In this document: positions 10,024 to 19,272 of the stretch, in pieces
How positions within the stretch are numbered: the first letter of the stretch is position 1
Layout of the letters: each line of letters opens with the position of its first letter
Virus record (IMG/VR): IMGVR_UViG_3300034791_000510
Location: 1-28,577 of that record
Origin: a virus
Direction: 5' to 3' (one strand)
Length of the DNA: 28,577 nucleotides
The notes under the pieces: model-generated
The model's input: the letters and a program-made list of their open reading frames with translations, nothing else
What the model was told of the DNA's origin: nothing
Database searches by the model: none
Translations under genes and position numbers: made by a program

Positions 10024-13000
10024 TTATCTAAATAACTTGGCTGCCTTAATAGAGTTTAAATTTCTACCTTTAGGACTGTACTTCGCGAAGACTTCTAAAT
10101 CAAATGAGAACTGCTCACCATACTTGTCGAAAATATCTAAACCGATTTTCTTAGTATATGTTAAGTTGTTATACGCAAGTCTAGCAAAACCACCAATTCT
10201 ACCGGTATCGATAGAATCTTCGTTACCAAAATAATCTGTCATTCTAAATTGAAATACGATATCTACAGAAATAGCGTTGGATTCATTATCCTTTTTAGCT
10301 TTAACTTCTCTAGAAGATCTTTTAGTTTCACCACCTACTTTTAACGTATCAGCATTTACCGGAGACATAAATAAGAATGCTCCACATGATTTACCACCTA
10401 GCATATATTGGTCATTTGCTTCAAACGACATTTTCATAGGTCGTTCTTCTCCTGCTCCTGCCCCTGATCCATATAGACCAGCACCTTGGTGATATGCTAA
10501 TTGTTGTTTAGCTTGAGTTTGATTATCTGTATCAGCAGCTGAACCGAAGATACTAAATAAAGTTGCTCCTGTTGCTAGCGTTGCTGTTTTAGGCATTGAG
10601 AATATCATAGAGTCTACTACAGTTCCTAAACTAAAGGCACTGCTTTCAACAGCCGCCGACCAAATATTAGCTAAATTAGGGTGATCTTTATGAACGAACA
10701 ACCCTGCATTGTATTGAGTAATATTTACAGAACTAATTGGAGATACATTAATTTGAGCTTTGCTCCATGTTTGATTTGAAGCAATACTACCAAATGATCC
10801 AGACCATATAAAGTTATTACTGTCTAATCCCTGGGTTGCGTCAGGCCATGCATTTCCACCGTTTGTTGCTAACCCATGTTCATAATCAGATATCGAAGCC
10901 GAAGCTACATTATCGCCAACTGGTTTAGTAATATAATGTGGGTTTTGATTTGCAATATCCATATATCTACTATAGATAAACTGACCTCTTCTCTGAGCCG
11001 ATTGATATGGAGCATCTGAAGTTAATTCAAAATTACCAGTATTTATATTCTGATACTGAATAGGTACTAAATCATAGTTACCTTCTTCTTGGTAATAAGT
11101 ATCTCTTTCAATTTTAGTATCTACATTAGTAGATCCATTTCCATCTTCATTCGCAATACCAAATCCTTTTGTATTTGCAGTACTATTTACGTTAATAGAT
11201 CTATATGCTGGTTTTTTTCTATCACCAATTAATCTAGAAACTAATTCTAATTTAGTAGATTTACTATTTTCTAATTGCAGTTTAAATGTCTTAGTAACAA
11301 TATGTCCTTTTCTTACAGTTAAATCAGCAACCTCATCAATATAATATCCTGCAAATAGTTGAGTTGTATTATCTTTAGTAATATTTGTAACCGATCCATC
11401 TTCTGAAACAATCTTAACCATAAGTTCTCCAACTTCAGCTTCAACAGTTCCTTTAAGTCCAGCAATCTGAGCTTCAAGTTCCGCTATTTTGTCATAGACA
11501 GAAATTGGCTTTTGTTCTGGAGATAAGAACCCTGATGCAATATTAGTTGCAACGTGAGCATAATAATTTTCATTAGCAGTAAATGAATCACTAACGTGAG
11601 TGAATACACCTTGACCTGTTAATTCTTCAGTAATTTGTACTTTTGCTAATTCAGCAGTATTTACTTGAACTACCGCAGCAACATCCGTTGTATCAATTTC
11701 TTCTTCCGGAAAGTTAATTGTAACCGGCTCTGACCAATCAGAGATTATTGGGTTAGCAGGGAATCCAGCCTCAGAAACAGATTTAGCTCTAATTTCTACT
11801 AGTTCTCCTTGATTAATTGCAATATCTAATTGATTAAAGTTAATCTCTTGACCATCTTCTATTTTACTAGCTTGCCATGTAAACTTCTTTTCGATAGTTC
11901 CATCGCTATTAATAGTTTTAGCTCTTTGTCTAACTTTACCTCTATATTCATTCCAGTTTGAGAAGATAGCAGATTGTTCTCTACCATCAACTGTAAACTT
12001 AAGTTGAGAAGCGTCAGCAGCTTTACCTGATGTTGATAAGTATCTATATTGAATAATAAACCTTACAACCTCTTGGTCTAATGTATCAGCAACCTGTTTT
12101 GCAGCAGGTACTTTCCAGAAACCTCTAACTCTATATTTAGGGTTAATGTTCTGTGCATTTGACGAAGATGATAAGGCTTGTATTTGAGTTACAATAGAGT
12201 TATATAATTTAGCTTCAGAAGATCTTTCTTCAATTAGCGCAATTAACTCATTCTTATCTTTGTCTTTTTGTACTTGAGATGCATATTTAGTACTAGCAAT
12301 AACAGATCTCTTTTTATTGATCGTGTCGTCTAATTTTTTAATAGCCTCTTGTACAGATATTTTATCAGCAGATAATTTCTTAATTTTATCAGCAGCATCA
12401 TTTTCAGTTAAATGTCTATTGATTTGAATTACTTTAAAGTTTTCACCATTTAACTCAGGAGCATCTGGCGTAACACCAACTGTCGCTGGAGGAATATTAT
12501 CCTCTTTAATAGATGTGATAAACTTACTAAAATCAGCTACATTATCTTTATAGAAATTTGATAGTAAAATAATACTACCATCTTCTTGTAATACTTCTAA
12601 ATCGTTTGAATAGAATCCAACACCTGGAGACCATTTCTCAGCTAAGATTTTTGATTCAGCATCAATTGCTTTTACAAACATTAATACTCTCTCGTCAAAT
12701 CCAACTGGAGTTTCAATACTTAAATTGTTATCTTCAGTCTTATAGATTGATAAAGCACTTCCACCAATTTTAATAGCTTCATAGCCCTCAATTAATCTAA
12801 GCTCAACCTGTCTAGTTGAAGAATCCAGCTTGTCAATTACATATCTAGTGTTTTTAGAACCGCCAGCGACCATCAATTGGTCCCCAACTCGTAATAATTC
12901 AGTAGAGTCTAAGTCTTTGTTATTATCTGAATAAGTTAAGCTATCTAATGTATATAATTTTATAGCTTGTTTTTTAGTTACACCAGCTTCAATAACTTCT

Positions 13001-13665
13001 CTCTTAGAATTTGAAATTGATAGAACATCAAACTTTCCAGTATATTGTGTAGTTCTATAAGGCATATCTCTCATTTCTTCGTCAAGAGTATATGCTATGT
13101 TGTTGTTGACAATATCTCTAATTGCCGTTAAGTAATCGATGGCATCCTGGTTTCTGTAATTCTCGTTAAAGAAATCTACAGCAACTTGATTTGTTCCATC
13201 GAATAAAATTCTTTTAACAAGAATCCTTTCAGTATCATTTGGTATTTGACCACTTACATCTATTGATGTAATTAACATTGGATTTAAAAAGTCTTCAGCA
13301 AAATAGTTTGCTTTAGATACAAATGAAGTTGGCCTAGCTAAGATAGTAATATCGTTAGCAGGAGTCTTTAATGAAGTTGTAATAATATTTTGAAAAGTAC
13401 CATCTGGTAATTTCACTTTAGTACTACCCTTTCCTAATCCAGCAAGAGCTTTAAGATTATTATCTAATCTTAGTAATTCTTGTTTCATATAACCAAACCC
13501 AGGAATTGATACTATTTTAGTACCTTCGTCAGTTAGTATTTCTAATGGAATAGATTTCGCATTAGTAGTTACTGCTTCGTTGATTCTTTCAAATGTTTTT
13601 AGAGAATTAGTATTAATTTCTAAAAGCTTCTTTAAGGAATTAGATATGGAATTGTTAGTGTTCAT
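10024..13665 (-). CDS. 1213-aa baseplate/tail structural protein with FN3-like region and coiled coils
   Basis: The ATG follows the stop of the 645-aa gene by one nucleotide (TAA-T-ATG), so translation is probably coupled. Residues 1-60 are helical (begins MNTNNSISNSLKKLLEINTN). A likely coiled coil spans about 417-500 (ADKIKKLSADKISVQEAIKK and the charged heptads after it). Residues about 512-655 resemble a fibronectin-III-like or baseplate beta-sandwich, ending in a block with VEIRAKSVSEAGFPANP and SDWSEPVTINFP; such a motif is frequent in large phage baseplate and tail-tip proteins. A second short coiled coil is near 720-750 (YDKIAELEAQIAGLKG). The C-terminal ~350 residues are Gly/Ser/Asn-rich and beta-prone, ending in a basic segment. 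There is no signal peptide or membrane segment. The sequence suggests an elongated, perhaps trimeric, structural protein at the baseplate periphery; its exact T4 counterpart is not recognised. Confidence 0.7.
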   Translation of the reverse strand: MNTNNSISNSLKKLLEINTNSLKTFERINEAVTTNAKSIPLEILTDEGTKIVSIPGFGYMKQELLRLDNNLKALAGLGKGSTKVKLPDGTFQNIITTSLKTPANDITILARPTSFVSKANYFAEDFLNPMLITSIDVSGQIPNDTERILVKRILFDGTNQVAVDFFNENYRNQDAIDYLTAIRDIVNNNIAYTLDEEMRDMPYRTTQYTGKFDVLSISNSKREVIEAGVTKKQAIKLYTLDSLTYSDNNKDLDSTELLRVGDQLMVAGGSKNTRYVIDKLDSSTRQVELRLIEGYEAIKIGGSALSIYKTEDNNLSIETPVGFDERVLMFVKAIDAESKILAEKWSPGVGFYSNDLEVLQEDGSIILLSNFYKDNVADFSKFITSIKEDNIPPATVGVTPDAPELNGENFKVIQINRHLTENDAADKIKKLSADKISVQEAIKKLDDTINKKRSVIASTKYASQVQKDKDKNELIALIEERSSEAKLYNSIVTQIQALSSSSNAQNINPKYRVRGFWKVPAAKQVADTLDQEVVRFIIQYRYLSTSGKAADASQLKFTVDGREQSAIFSNWNEYRGKVRQRAKTINSDGTIEKKFTWQASKIEDGQEINFNQLDIAINQGELVEIRAKSVSEAGFPANPIISDWSEPVTINFPEEEIDTTDVAAVVQVNTAELAKVQITEELTGQGVFTHVSDSFTANENYYAHVATNIASGFLSPEQKPISVYDKIAELEAQIAGLKGTVEAEVGELMVKIVSEDGSVTNITKDNTTQLFAGYYIDEVADLTVRKGHIVTKTFKLQLENSKSTKLELVSRLIGDRKKPAYRSINVNSTANTKGFGIANEDGNGSTNVDTKIERDTYYQEEGNYDLVPIQYQNINTGNFELTSDAPYQSAQRRGQFIYSRYMDIANQNPHYITKPVGDNVASASISDYEHGLATNGGNAWPDATQGLDSNNFIWSGSFGSIASNQTWSKAQINVSPISSVNITQYNAGLFVHKDHPNLANIWSAAVESSAFSLGTVVDSMIFSMPKTATLATGATLFSIFGSAADTDNQTQAKQQLAYHQGAGLYGSGAGAGEERPMKMSFEANDQYMLGGKSCGAFLFMSPVNADTLKVGGETKRSSREVKAKKDNESNAISVDIVFQFRMTDYFGNEDSIDTGRIGGFARLAYNNLTYTKKIGLDIFDKYGEQFSFDLEVFAKYSPKGRNLNSIKAAKLFR

Positions 13666-13666
13666 A

Positions 13667-15604
13667 TTATCTTAAAATATCTACTTCAAATACATAGTTT
13701 ATTGGATCTATACAAACCAATTCAATGTAAGGTTTAGTCGTTATTAACTGTGATGGGTCGATGTCTGCGATACTTGTCCAACCTCCAGATTTGTTAGTCA
13801 AAACCTTTATGTTGTTACCGTTTACATCAATAGTATCTATCGCTATTTTAAATACCTGACCTTTCTTCCATCCGTTAGTGGAATCATCAATGTATATATC
13901 TAAGCTACTATTTAGTGACTCGTTGTTTAATATGTTATTCAGACTTAATCTATTAGTGTAGAGGTTTAACTTTGTCCACACACCGTATTGATTAGCTGCT
14001 GAATTATCAAATAAGTTAGTTGATGTTAAAGCGCCAGTTACAATATTAGAAGCAATATCCCATTTGTATAAATCAGATACTACATAGCCTTCAACTTCAT
14101 TATTAACTTTAATTTTACCAGCTACTGATTTATCAACAGTAGTTCCTTTACCTGCAAATATTACATCTGTATTATATTGTAATTCTACTGGAATAGTTCC
14201 ATCTATTAATTGGTTAATCTTTCCATGTGCATTATTAATTAAAGTTAATAGTGCATCTGCGTCTTGTAGCTGTAGTGAAGATGCCGTAAAGTCATCTTCT
14301 AATTCTTTTATTCTTGTTTCTAGTTGAGCCGCTTGAGCTGTTCCTAAAATTATATTTTCTAAATTAGTAAATCTATCTGCAAGTGCGCCGTATCTGTTGT
14401 TAGCTTGTAACAGCAGGTCAGTGGCATTCTCGAGCGCTGTAGTAGTGTCCATGAATAAATCCATAGAGAATGTAGTAAAGTCATTTATACTAGTCTCAAC
14501 ACCTACATTATCTAAAGAAGAGTTAAACTTAAGATTTAACTTTAAAGAATATGCATTACCATTTAAGCCAGTTACTTCGTTAGGCTTAAATTTAATTTGT
14601 TCATGTATTTTTGAACCAGGTCCCGGAGAATCTGTAATATCATCTAATATTAAGATACCATATAAGTTTGTAGATCTATTCGCAGGTACAGAAGCGCTAT
14701 ATAAATCATAATATACTAAAACGGCATTAAATCTAAACTGTTGTCCAATTTTTGCATAATCCAATAGTGACTTAACGTCTGGATTGTTTTGGATCTGCTC
14801 ATAAGCAGCAGTGTCCCAATCAATTTGTACAGAATTTGTAGCATTTGTTTGTACATCATAATATGGTCCTGAGTTCAGGGTCCATTGATCTACAATAGGT
14901 AACAGATCAATATTAGGATCTGGGTGTGTTTGTCCCTCTCTACCTTCTACATTTACAGCTTCAGGATCACTAAGATACATTTTAGTTGCTGTTGTATTAT
15001 AGTCAGTGGGCTTAAACAATACTTGAGGTGTATAACCTACCGATGTCGGCACGTTAATATAAACTTCATGATAAGTATTACCCTGGTAAGCAACGTCATT
15101 CTCTGCGTCGATGCTACCTAGATACTTTACTACTCTGTCATAGTTTGCTCCTCCTAAAATTGCGTTATCATTCTCTGCATAATCACCAGTTGAAGATTCA
15201 TTAGAATCTGTTGGTCTAAAATCAATTGCTCCTACAGAGGATAACCATTTAAAAAAGATCTTCTCTGCATCTGATTGCATAAGGATTGGATCATAGTCAT
15301 CATCGTTTAAAAGAAGCTCTTCTAAATTTAATGCGTAATTTTGGAATGTTTGTGCGAAATCCACATTCGGCATACCAGCGACATAGGGTTGTCCCGACGC
15401 TTGCTTTAGATTTGCTGCGAAATCTATTGCGTTTGAGCCATTTGTAGACTGTGTGAAATCAGGTAGGTCTAGTAAAGCGTATCTACTAAATTCAAAATTG
15501 ATATCAGCACTATTAAATGCTCTAGTAATGTCTCTTGCCGATGAAGCAAATGCATACATCGTGCCGCCTTGCGGCTGTGGTATTCTAACTAACGGAGTTG
15601 CCAT
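13667..15604 (-). CDS. 645-aa structural protein with central coiled coil, function unknown
   Basis: A full-length frame lying just upstream of the 1213-aa gene, with the next ATG one nucleotide after its TAA. The N-terminal ~390 residues are acidic, aromatic- and Asn-rich and beta-prone, without a recognised domain. Residues about 400-465 form a helical, probably coiled-coil, stretch (NLENIILGTAQAAQLETRIK, then a second run through DADALLTLINNAHG). The last ~170 residues are again beta-rich (YVVSDLYKWDIASNIVTG and ending FEVDILR). The globular-coil-globular pattern, the absence of catalytic motifs and the position between small tail-fibre-like and large baseplate proteins point to a tail-fibre or baseplate appendage. 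It could be a fibre connector like T4 gp9/gp10, but no sequence motif supports that identity. The start has no Shine-Dalgarno; its leader is A-rich. Confidence 0.6.
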   Translation of the reverse strand: MATPLVRIPQPQGGTMYAFASSARDITRAFNSADINFEFSRYALLDLPDFTQSTNGSNAIDFAANLKQASGQPYVAGMPNVDFAQTFQNYALNLEELLLNDDDYDPILMQSDAEKIFFKWLSSVGAIDFRPTDSNESSTGDYAENDNAILGGANYDRVVKYLGSIDAENDVAYQGNTYHEVYINVPTSVGYTPQVLFKPTDYNTTATKMYLSDPEAVNVEGREGQTHPDPNIDLLPIVDQWTLNSGPYYDVQTNATNSVQIDWDTAAYEQIQNNPDVKSLLDYAKIGQQFRFNAVLVYYDLYSASVPANRSTNLYGILILDDITDSPGPGSKIHEQIKFKPNEVTGLNGNAYSLKLNLKFNSSLDNVGVETSINDFTTFSMDLFMDTTTALENATDLLLQANNRYGALADRFTNLENIILGTAQAAQLETRIKELEDDFTASSLQLQDADALLTLINNAHGKINQLIDGTIPVELQYNTDVIFAGKGTTVDKSVAGKIKVNNEVEGYVVSDLYKWDIASNIVTGALTSTNLFDNSAANQYGVWTKLNLYTNRLSLNNILNNESLNSSLDIYIDDSTNGWKKGQVFKIAIDTIDVNGNNIKVLTNKSGGWTSIADIDPSQLITTKPYIELVCIDPINYVFEVDILR

Positions 15605-15628
15605 CTACAGTTTCGGTTTTTGTTTAAT

Positions 15629-16192
15629 TTATAGTATCGTTGCTTTGTGAGAAGCTACTACATACCATTTAGTGTTAAAACATCTAAGTGTTACAGTTGA
15701 GTTAACTGCGTCTAATGCGACACTGGCTGCTTGTAAAGCGGCTCCAGTATTTGCAGCTAACGATACACTTGCTGATGCTACACTTATGAATGTTACTTCT
15801 TGTCCATCGACTCCAATAGGAACCACGAAGTTACCATCAATAAAGTATGTACCTTTATCTAAACTAGACGGTGCTAAATTGGATGTTGCACTAGTTGCAG
15901 TACCAACGACACCTGACTTGATAATTGAACCACCAAGGTTAATCGAGCTAGAGAAGGTTGCAGCAGTGTAAACATTTGCACCAGATGTATTTACAACAAA
16001 TAATGTTGATCCATCTACTATGCTTAGTTGTTGTGCTGTAGCAGATGTTAAACCGGTCATGACGCCAGTCACGGGGTTTAAAAGAGCTGTTACAGATGCT
16101 AATTCGTCATTCAATAATTCGAAATTACTATTGATAGTTGGTCTCGAAGATGATACCGAATCTGTACCTAAAATTTCAGTAATGTTTGCCAT
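15629..16192 (-). CDS. Small 187-aa virion/tail-fibre-like protein
   Basis: The N-terminus contains ITEILGTDSVSSSRPTINSN followed by FELLNDELASV. This S-R-P-x-I-N-x-N-F type of opening is seen at the head of several phage fibre and decoration-type proteins and probably forms a short trimerising helix. The rest, about residues 40-187, is Ala/Ser/Thr-rich and beta-prone, ending with a strand pair around TVTLRCFNTKWYVVASHKA, a typical end for small phage beta-sandwich or beta-prism domains. The gene lies 7 nt after the stop of the 932-aa gene and is preceded by an A-rich leader (AAATAAATACAAAATG). It is probably a small structural protein attached to the baseplate or a fibre. The assignment rests on composition and context, not on a recognised family. 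Confidence 0.55.
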   Translation of the reverse strand: MANITEILGTDSVSSSRPTINSNFELLNDELASVTALLNPVTGVMTGLTSATAQQLSIVDGSTLFVVNTSGANVYTAATFSSSINLGGSIIKSGVVGTATSATSNLAPSSLDKGTYFIDGNFVVPIGVDGQEVTFISVASASVSLAANTGAALQAASVALDAVNSTVTLRCFNTKWYVVASHKATIL

Positions 16193-16199
16193 TTTGTAT

Positions 16200-18998
16200 T
16201 TATTTTACTTTTAACATGTTGCGTTTTACAACGTTCTTATTTCCATACGTGTCTTCAGCTTCCAGTTGTATCGAGTATTCACCCGGCTCCTGGAAAATGT
16301 AAGTAAGCCACATATTATTATAGTATATATCATTAATTTCTGGGTTAGTTATATTGGTGATAGTCCATTTTGGCTTTCTAGCACCAGGAAACTTAGAAAT
16401 GTCAGTTGATATAGTTAGATGCGTTGATCTTTCGACCACAGCATAGTCTTTGAATACTTTTACGTTATCCCATGTAGGATTATAGTGAACCGCATGAACT
16501 TCTCCGCTTATCGCTGAAGTAGGAGATTCTGTGTCTATTGTAACGGATTCAAAATCATAAGTCTTTGAATACTCTTGTCCACTGCATATAATATAGTAAA
16601 ACTGATCATTAGTATCTATGTCATCATCAGAGTCTATATCTTTAAAAACAGGATTATAGTTAAATTTTGAAATTACAGGATCTATTGAAGCCTCTAATTC
16701 AGTTGCAATTAATTTCCAACCATTTATATCATTTGCACCAGTTGGTGTTGGAGACATAATAATATGAGAACCTACTCTTATCACGCTAGTTGATGGGTTT
16801 TTATGTGTAATTGTTAATATGTCGCCTTGTTCAATCCAGTCTATTTTAAATGAAGATGTTAAGTCCGGTCCGATTCTTAAGTTCTCCCACCAGTTATGTT
16901 CAGTATCTTTCCATCTAAATCCACATTCATCCCATTGGTATGGTCCAGTTGTTTCTGAATATCCAGTATCTGAAAACACATCACCGAATCTTCTGACTGT
17001 AGAAAACCTAATACCTTGGTCTTCTTCTAAATGTATATAGTTTGCTCTGTCTAGTGTTTGGTATAGGGTTGCTATATTATCCTCTACTAGTGCAGTATTG
17101 TCTTGTGGCATATCCCAATAGCCTCCAGACTTGTCCCAGTCTAAAGATTTAAGATTCCATGGAGTTATATTACCTTTAGCATCAGTTTCTAACCATTTGT
17201 AAACTCCGTATAATTCTAATTCTTTTAATTTTACTTCAAAAAGATCTGATTTCTTATAGTAAGACATGTGTCCAAATAAATCGTACATTCTCATTTCTAC
17301 TGTATAACTTCCAACATACGGTAATGTAATTGCCAATCTTTTATAGTCATCGACAACATTTGCGTCAGCATTTAAGTAATCAACAGGTCCTCTGTATTCT
17401 TTATGGAAACCATTCGGTCCATCAACAAGCCATTCTATTTCATAAACCCATCTTTTGTACCAGTTGTTCCAAGTTACTTTTAATTTATCATTTGCATCAA
17501 CCGCATCATCCCAAACAAATTTAGCTTCATCCCAAACATCATCCCAAGACTCAGTAGAATCTAAAATAACTGGACATCCTATTGGTATCTCCCTTTTTGA
17601 AAAGTTTGAGTTATATGATTCCATTGATCTATCATGGTAAGAACCGTAAAATTCTTCAAAGATTGTTTTTTGTTCAGATCTTTGTGTATTACTTAGAGTA
17701 GCCTCTTCTCCAACTCCTAATCTTAAAAAGTTATCATAATTACTAGTTAAATCATCTTGGTCTAATGTTGATTTTAAAACCATTGAGGTATCTTCAATAA
17801 AAAGATCTCTACCTTTTGGCCATATATCAAACTTAACCTTATGTCCCTCGGTGAAGAATCCAATTGGATTTTGAATCTTCCACATGTTTATATTCTTCTG
17901 AGTGAAATAGTCACCTTCTCCTGTAATATCTACTATCTTAGCTTCTAATGGTAAGAAATCTCTTTGTAATCTATTCTTTAAACCATATAACTTAATTAAG
18001 ACTTCTTCTGGAGTAAAATCAAACGTTTCAGTAACATTAGCAAAATCCCATACATCAAATGTTCCATTAGGTTCATTTAATCTGTATACTAAAGAGAATC
18101 TACTAGTTTTCTTTTGAGTTTTAGAAGGTACTTTAAATCTTAACTTCTTTCTAGTCATCTCACCTCTTACAGATGAGTTAGGTACTGGAATTGCATGTAG
18201 CTTGCCGAAAGTCTTCGAAGCATTATCTACATTAATCCAATACTCTTTAAGTGTAATCTTATCATAGCCAAAGAAATCAATAGCATTTAAGATTGCTTTA
18301 TATGTTCCAATAAAAGGCTTAATGTTATTAAGTTCTAATAACATCTCTTTTCTCTTTTGGTTTAAGAGTTTGTAATCCGGATGCATCTCAGAAATATCAT
18401 GAGACTTAAATATCATAAAGTCTTCTGATTCTAACGAGGCACCTAAGTTAGCTAATAGTATTTTAAATCTTTCATCCTCAGATTCAACTTCACCATAGAA
18501 TTCTATTCTTGCAACAACAGAGTCTCCGGCTGCAATTTGTAAAATCCTCTTATGAATACCTTCATGTTCAGAAGATACTGCAATATTAATTTGAAATGCC
18601 GAATTTAAGTTAACATTAATAGTCTTTAAGTAATTAGCATCTTGTGAAACAACAGTATCAGAGGGCCCAAATTCAAATGATTGATTCTTAAGCTCTTTTA
18701 CATAAGCCTTTCCACCATCCACACGAGTGCCATACATAATGACATCTTTAGATTGGTCAAGACGTAAGTTTTCCCAACTAAAATCTAATGAGGCAATCGT
18801 ACCATCTGGAGAAAGTGGTTTATTAATAACAGCATCGCCATTATACAAACACTCTTCTAAAATGAATAGGTTTACAGTTTCATATAGATTTGTAGATACC
18901 TCAGGAAGATATACTTTACCTTCCCATATACCATCTTCATCCTGAACTAATTGTAGCTCTGATTGTGTACCGTTAAAGAATCTTAAATTATTCCACAT
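16200..18998 (-). CDS. Large baseplate wedge protein in the gp7 position, with PKD/Ig-like domains
   Basis: A 932-aa protein two genes downstream of gp6, roughly the place and size of T4 gp7 (1032 aa), the wedge initiator that binds gp6. Residues 1-200 are beta-rich. Residues about 205-255 carry a helical block (KPFIGTYKAILNAIDFFGYD then KITLKEYW) like the segment of gp7 and tail-protein-I types that folds onto the wedge. Two PKD/Ig-like sandwiches follow: about 514-598 (VYEIEWLVDGPNG to YVGSYTVEMRMYDLFGHMSY) and about 855-932 (PKWTITNITNPEIND to EPGEYSIQLEAEDTYGNKN). Many Trp residues occur in the middle. The start codon lies one nucleotide after the stop of the 90-aa gene. The gp7 assignment is by position and the helical block only, so it should be read as gp7-like; the PKD domains may project to bind fibres or sugars. 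Confidence 0.6.
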   Translation of the reverse strand: MWNNLRFFNGTQSELQLVQDEDGIWEGKVYLPEVSTNLYETVNLFILEECLYNGDAVINKPLSPDGTIASLDFSWENLRLDQSKDVIMYGTRVDGGKAYVKELKNQSFEFGPSDTVVSQDANYLKTINVNLNSAFQINIAVSSEHEGIHKRILQIAAGDSVVARIEFYGEVESEDERFKILLANLGASLESEDFMIFKSHDISEMHPDYKLLNQKRKEMLLELNNIKPFIGTYKAILNAIDFFGYDKITLKEYWINVDNASKTFGKLHAIPVPNSSVRGEMTRKKLRFKVPSKTQKKTSRFSLVYRLNEPNGTFDVWDFANVTETFDFTPEEVLIKLYGLKNRLQRDFLPLEAKIVDITGEGDYFTQKNINMWKIQNPIGFFTEGHKVKFDIWPKGRDLFIEDTSMVLKSTLDQDDLTSNYDNFLRLGVGEEATLSNTQRSEQKTIFEEFYGSYHDRSMESYNSNFSKREIPIGCPVILDSTESWDDVWDEAKFVWDDAVDANDKLKVTWNNWYKRWVYEIEWLVDGPNGFHKEYRGPVDYLNADANVVDDYKRLAITLPYVGSYTVEMRMYDLFGHMSYYKKSDLFEVKLKELELYGVYKWLETDAKGNITPWNLKSLDWDKSGGYWDMPQDNTALVEDNIATLYQTLDRANYIHLEEDQGIRFSTVRRFGDVFSDTGYSETTGPYQWDECGFRWKDTEHNWWENLRIGPDLTSSFKIDWIEQGDILTITHKNPSTSVIRVGSHIIMSPTPTGANDINGWKLIATELEASIDPVISKFNYNPVFKDIDSDDDIDTNDQFYYIICSGQEYSKTYDFESVTIDTESPTSAISGEVHAVHYNPTWDNVKVFKDYAVVERSTHLTISTDISKFPGARKPKWTITNITNPEINDIYYNNMWLTYIFQEPGEYSIQLEAEDTYGNKNVVKRNMLKVK

Positions 18999-18999
18999 A

Positions 19000-19272
19000 T
19001 TATCTAGTTCGTTCGTCGTCTTTTTCTATCGTAAAGTTACCAAAATTCTTCAAGGATCTAACCTGGTCTAATAATGATAAAAAATAATCATTAACAAATA
19101 TAAGGAATTCTCTCATTGTTTGATTTCTTCTAATATGCGGAGACATTTGTTTATCAAGTAAGCCATTTTTCTTGTAATCATACCTAACATTAAGATTGAC
19201 ATCTTTTCTATGCTTGGTAATATTGTACAGCCTTTTACGTTTATATACTAATAGATCTTTAAATACTCCCAT
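19000..19272 (-). CDS. 90-aa basic protein between gp6 and the gp7-like gene, unknown
   Basis: A short gene whose ATG shares an adenine with the gp6 stop (TAATG), and whose own TAA lies one nucleotide before the next ATG. This tight double coupling strongly suggests it is real and is made in step with the wedge proteins. The protein is very basic at the N-terminus (FKDLLVYKRKRLYNITKHRK), becomes helical toward the end (NQTMREFLIFVNDYFLSLLD) and ends acidic then basic (EKDDERTR). No family is recognised. It might be a small wedge component or an assembly chaperone. T4 gp53 is a small wedge protein but no motif here confirms that. Confidence 0.6.
   Translation of the reverse strand: MGVFKDLLVYKRKRLYNITKHRKDVNLNVRYDYKKNGLLDKQMSPHIRRNQTMREFLIFVNDYFLSLLDQVRSLKNFGNFTIEKDDERTR

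Noticed and set aside
14397-14711. 104-aa plus-strand frame
   Set aside because: It is antisense to the 645-aa structural gene and shows no independent support.
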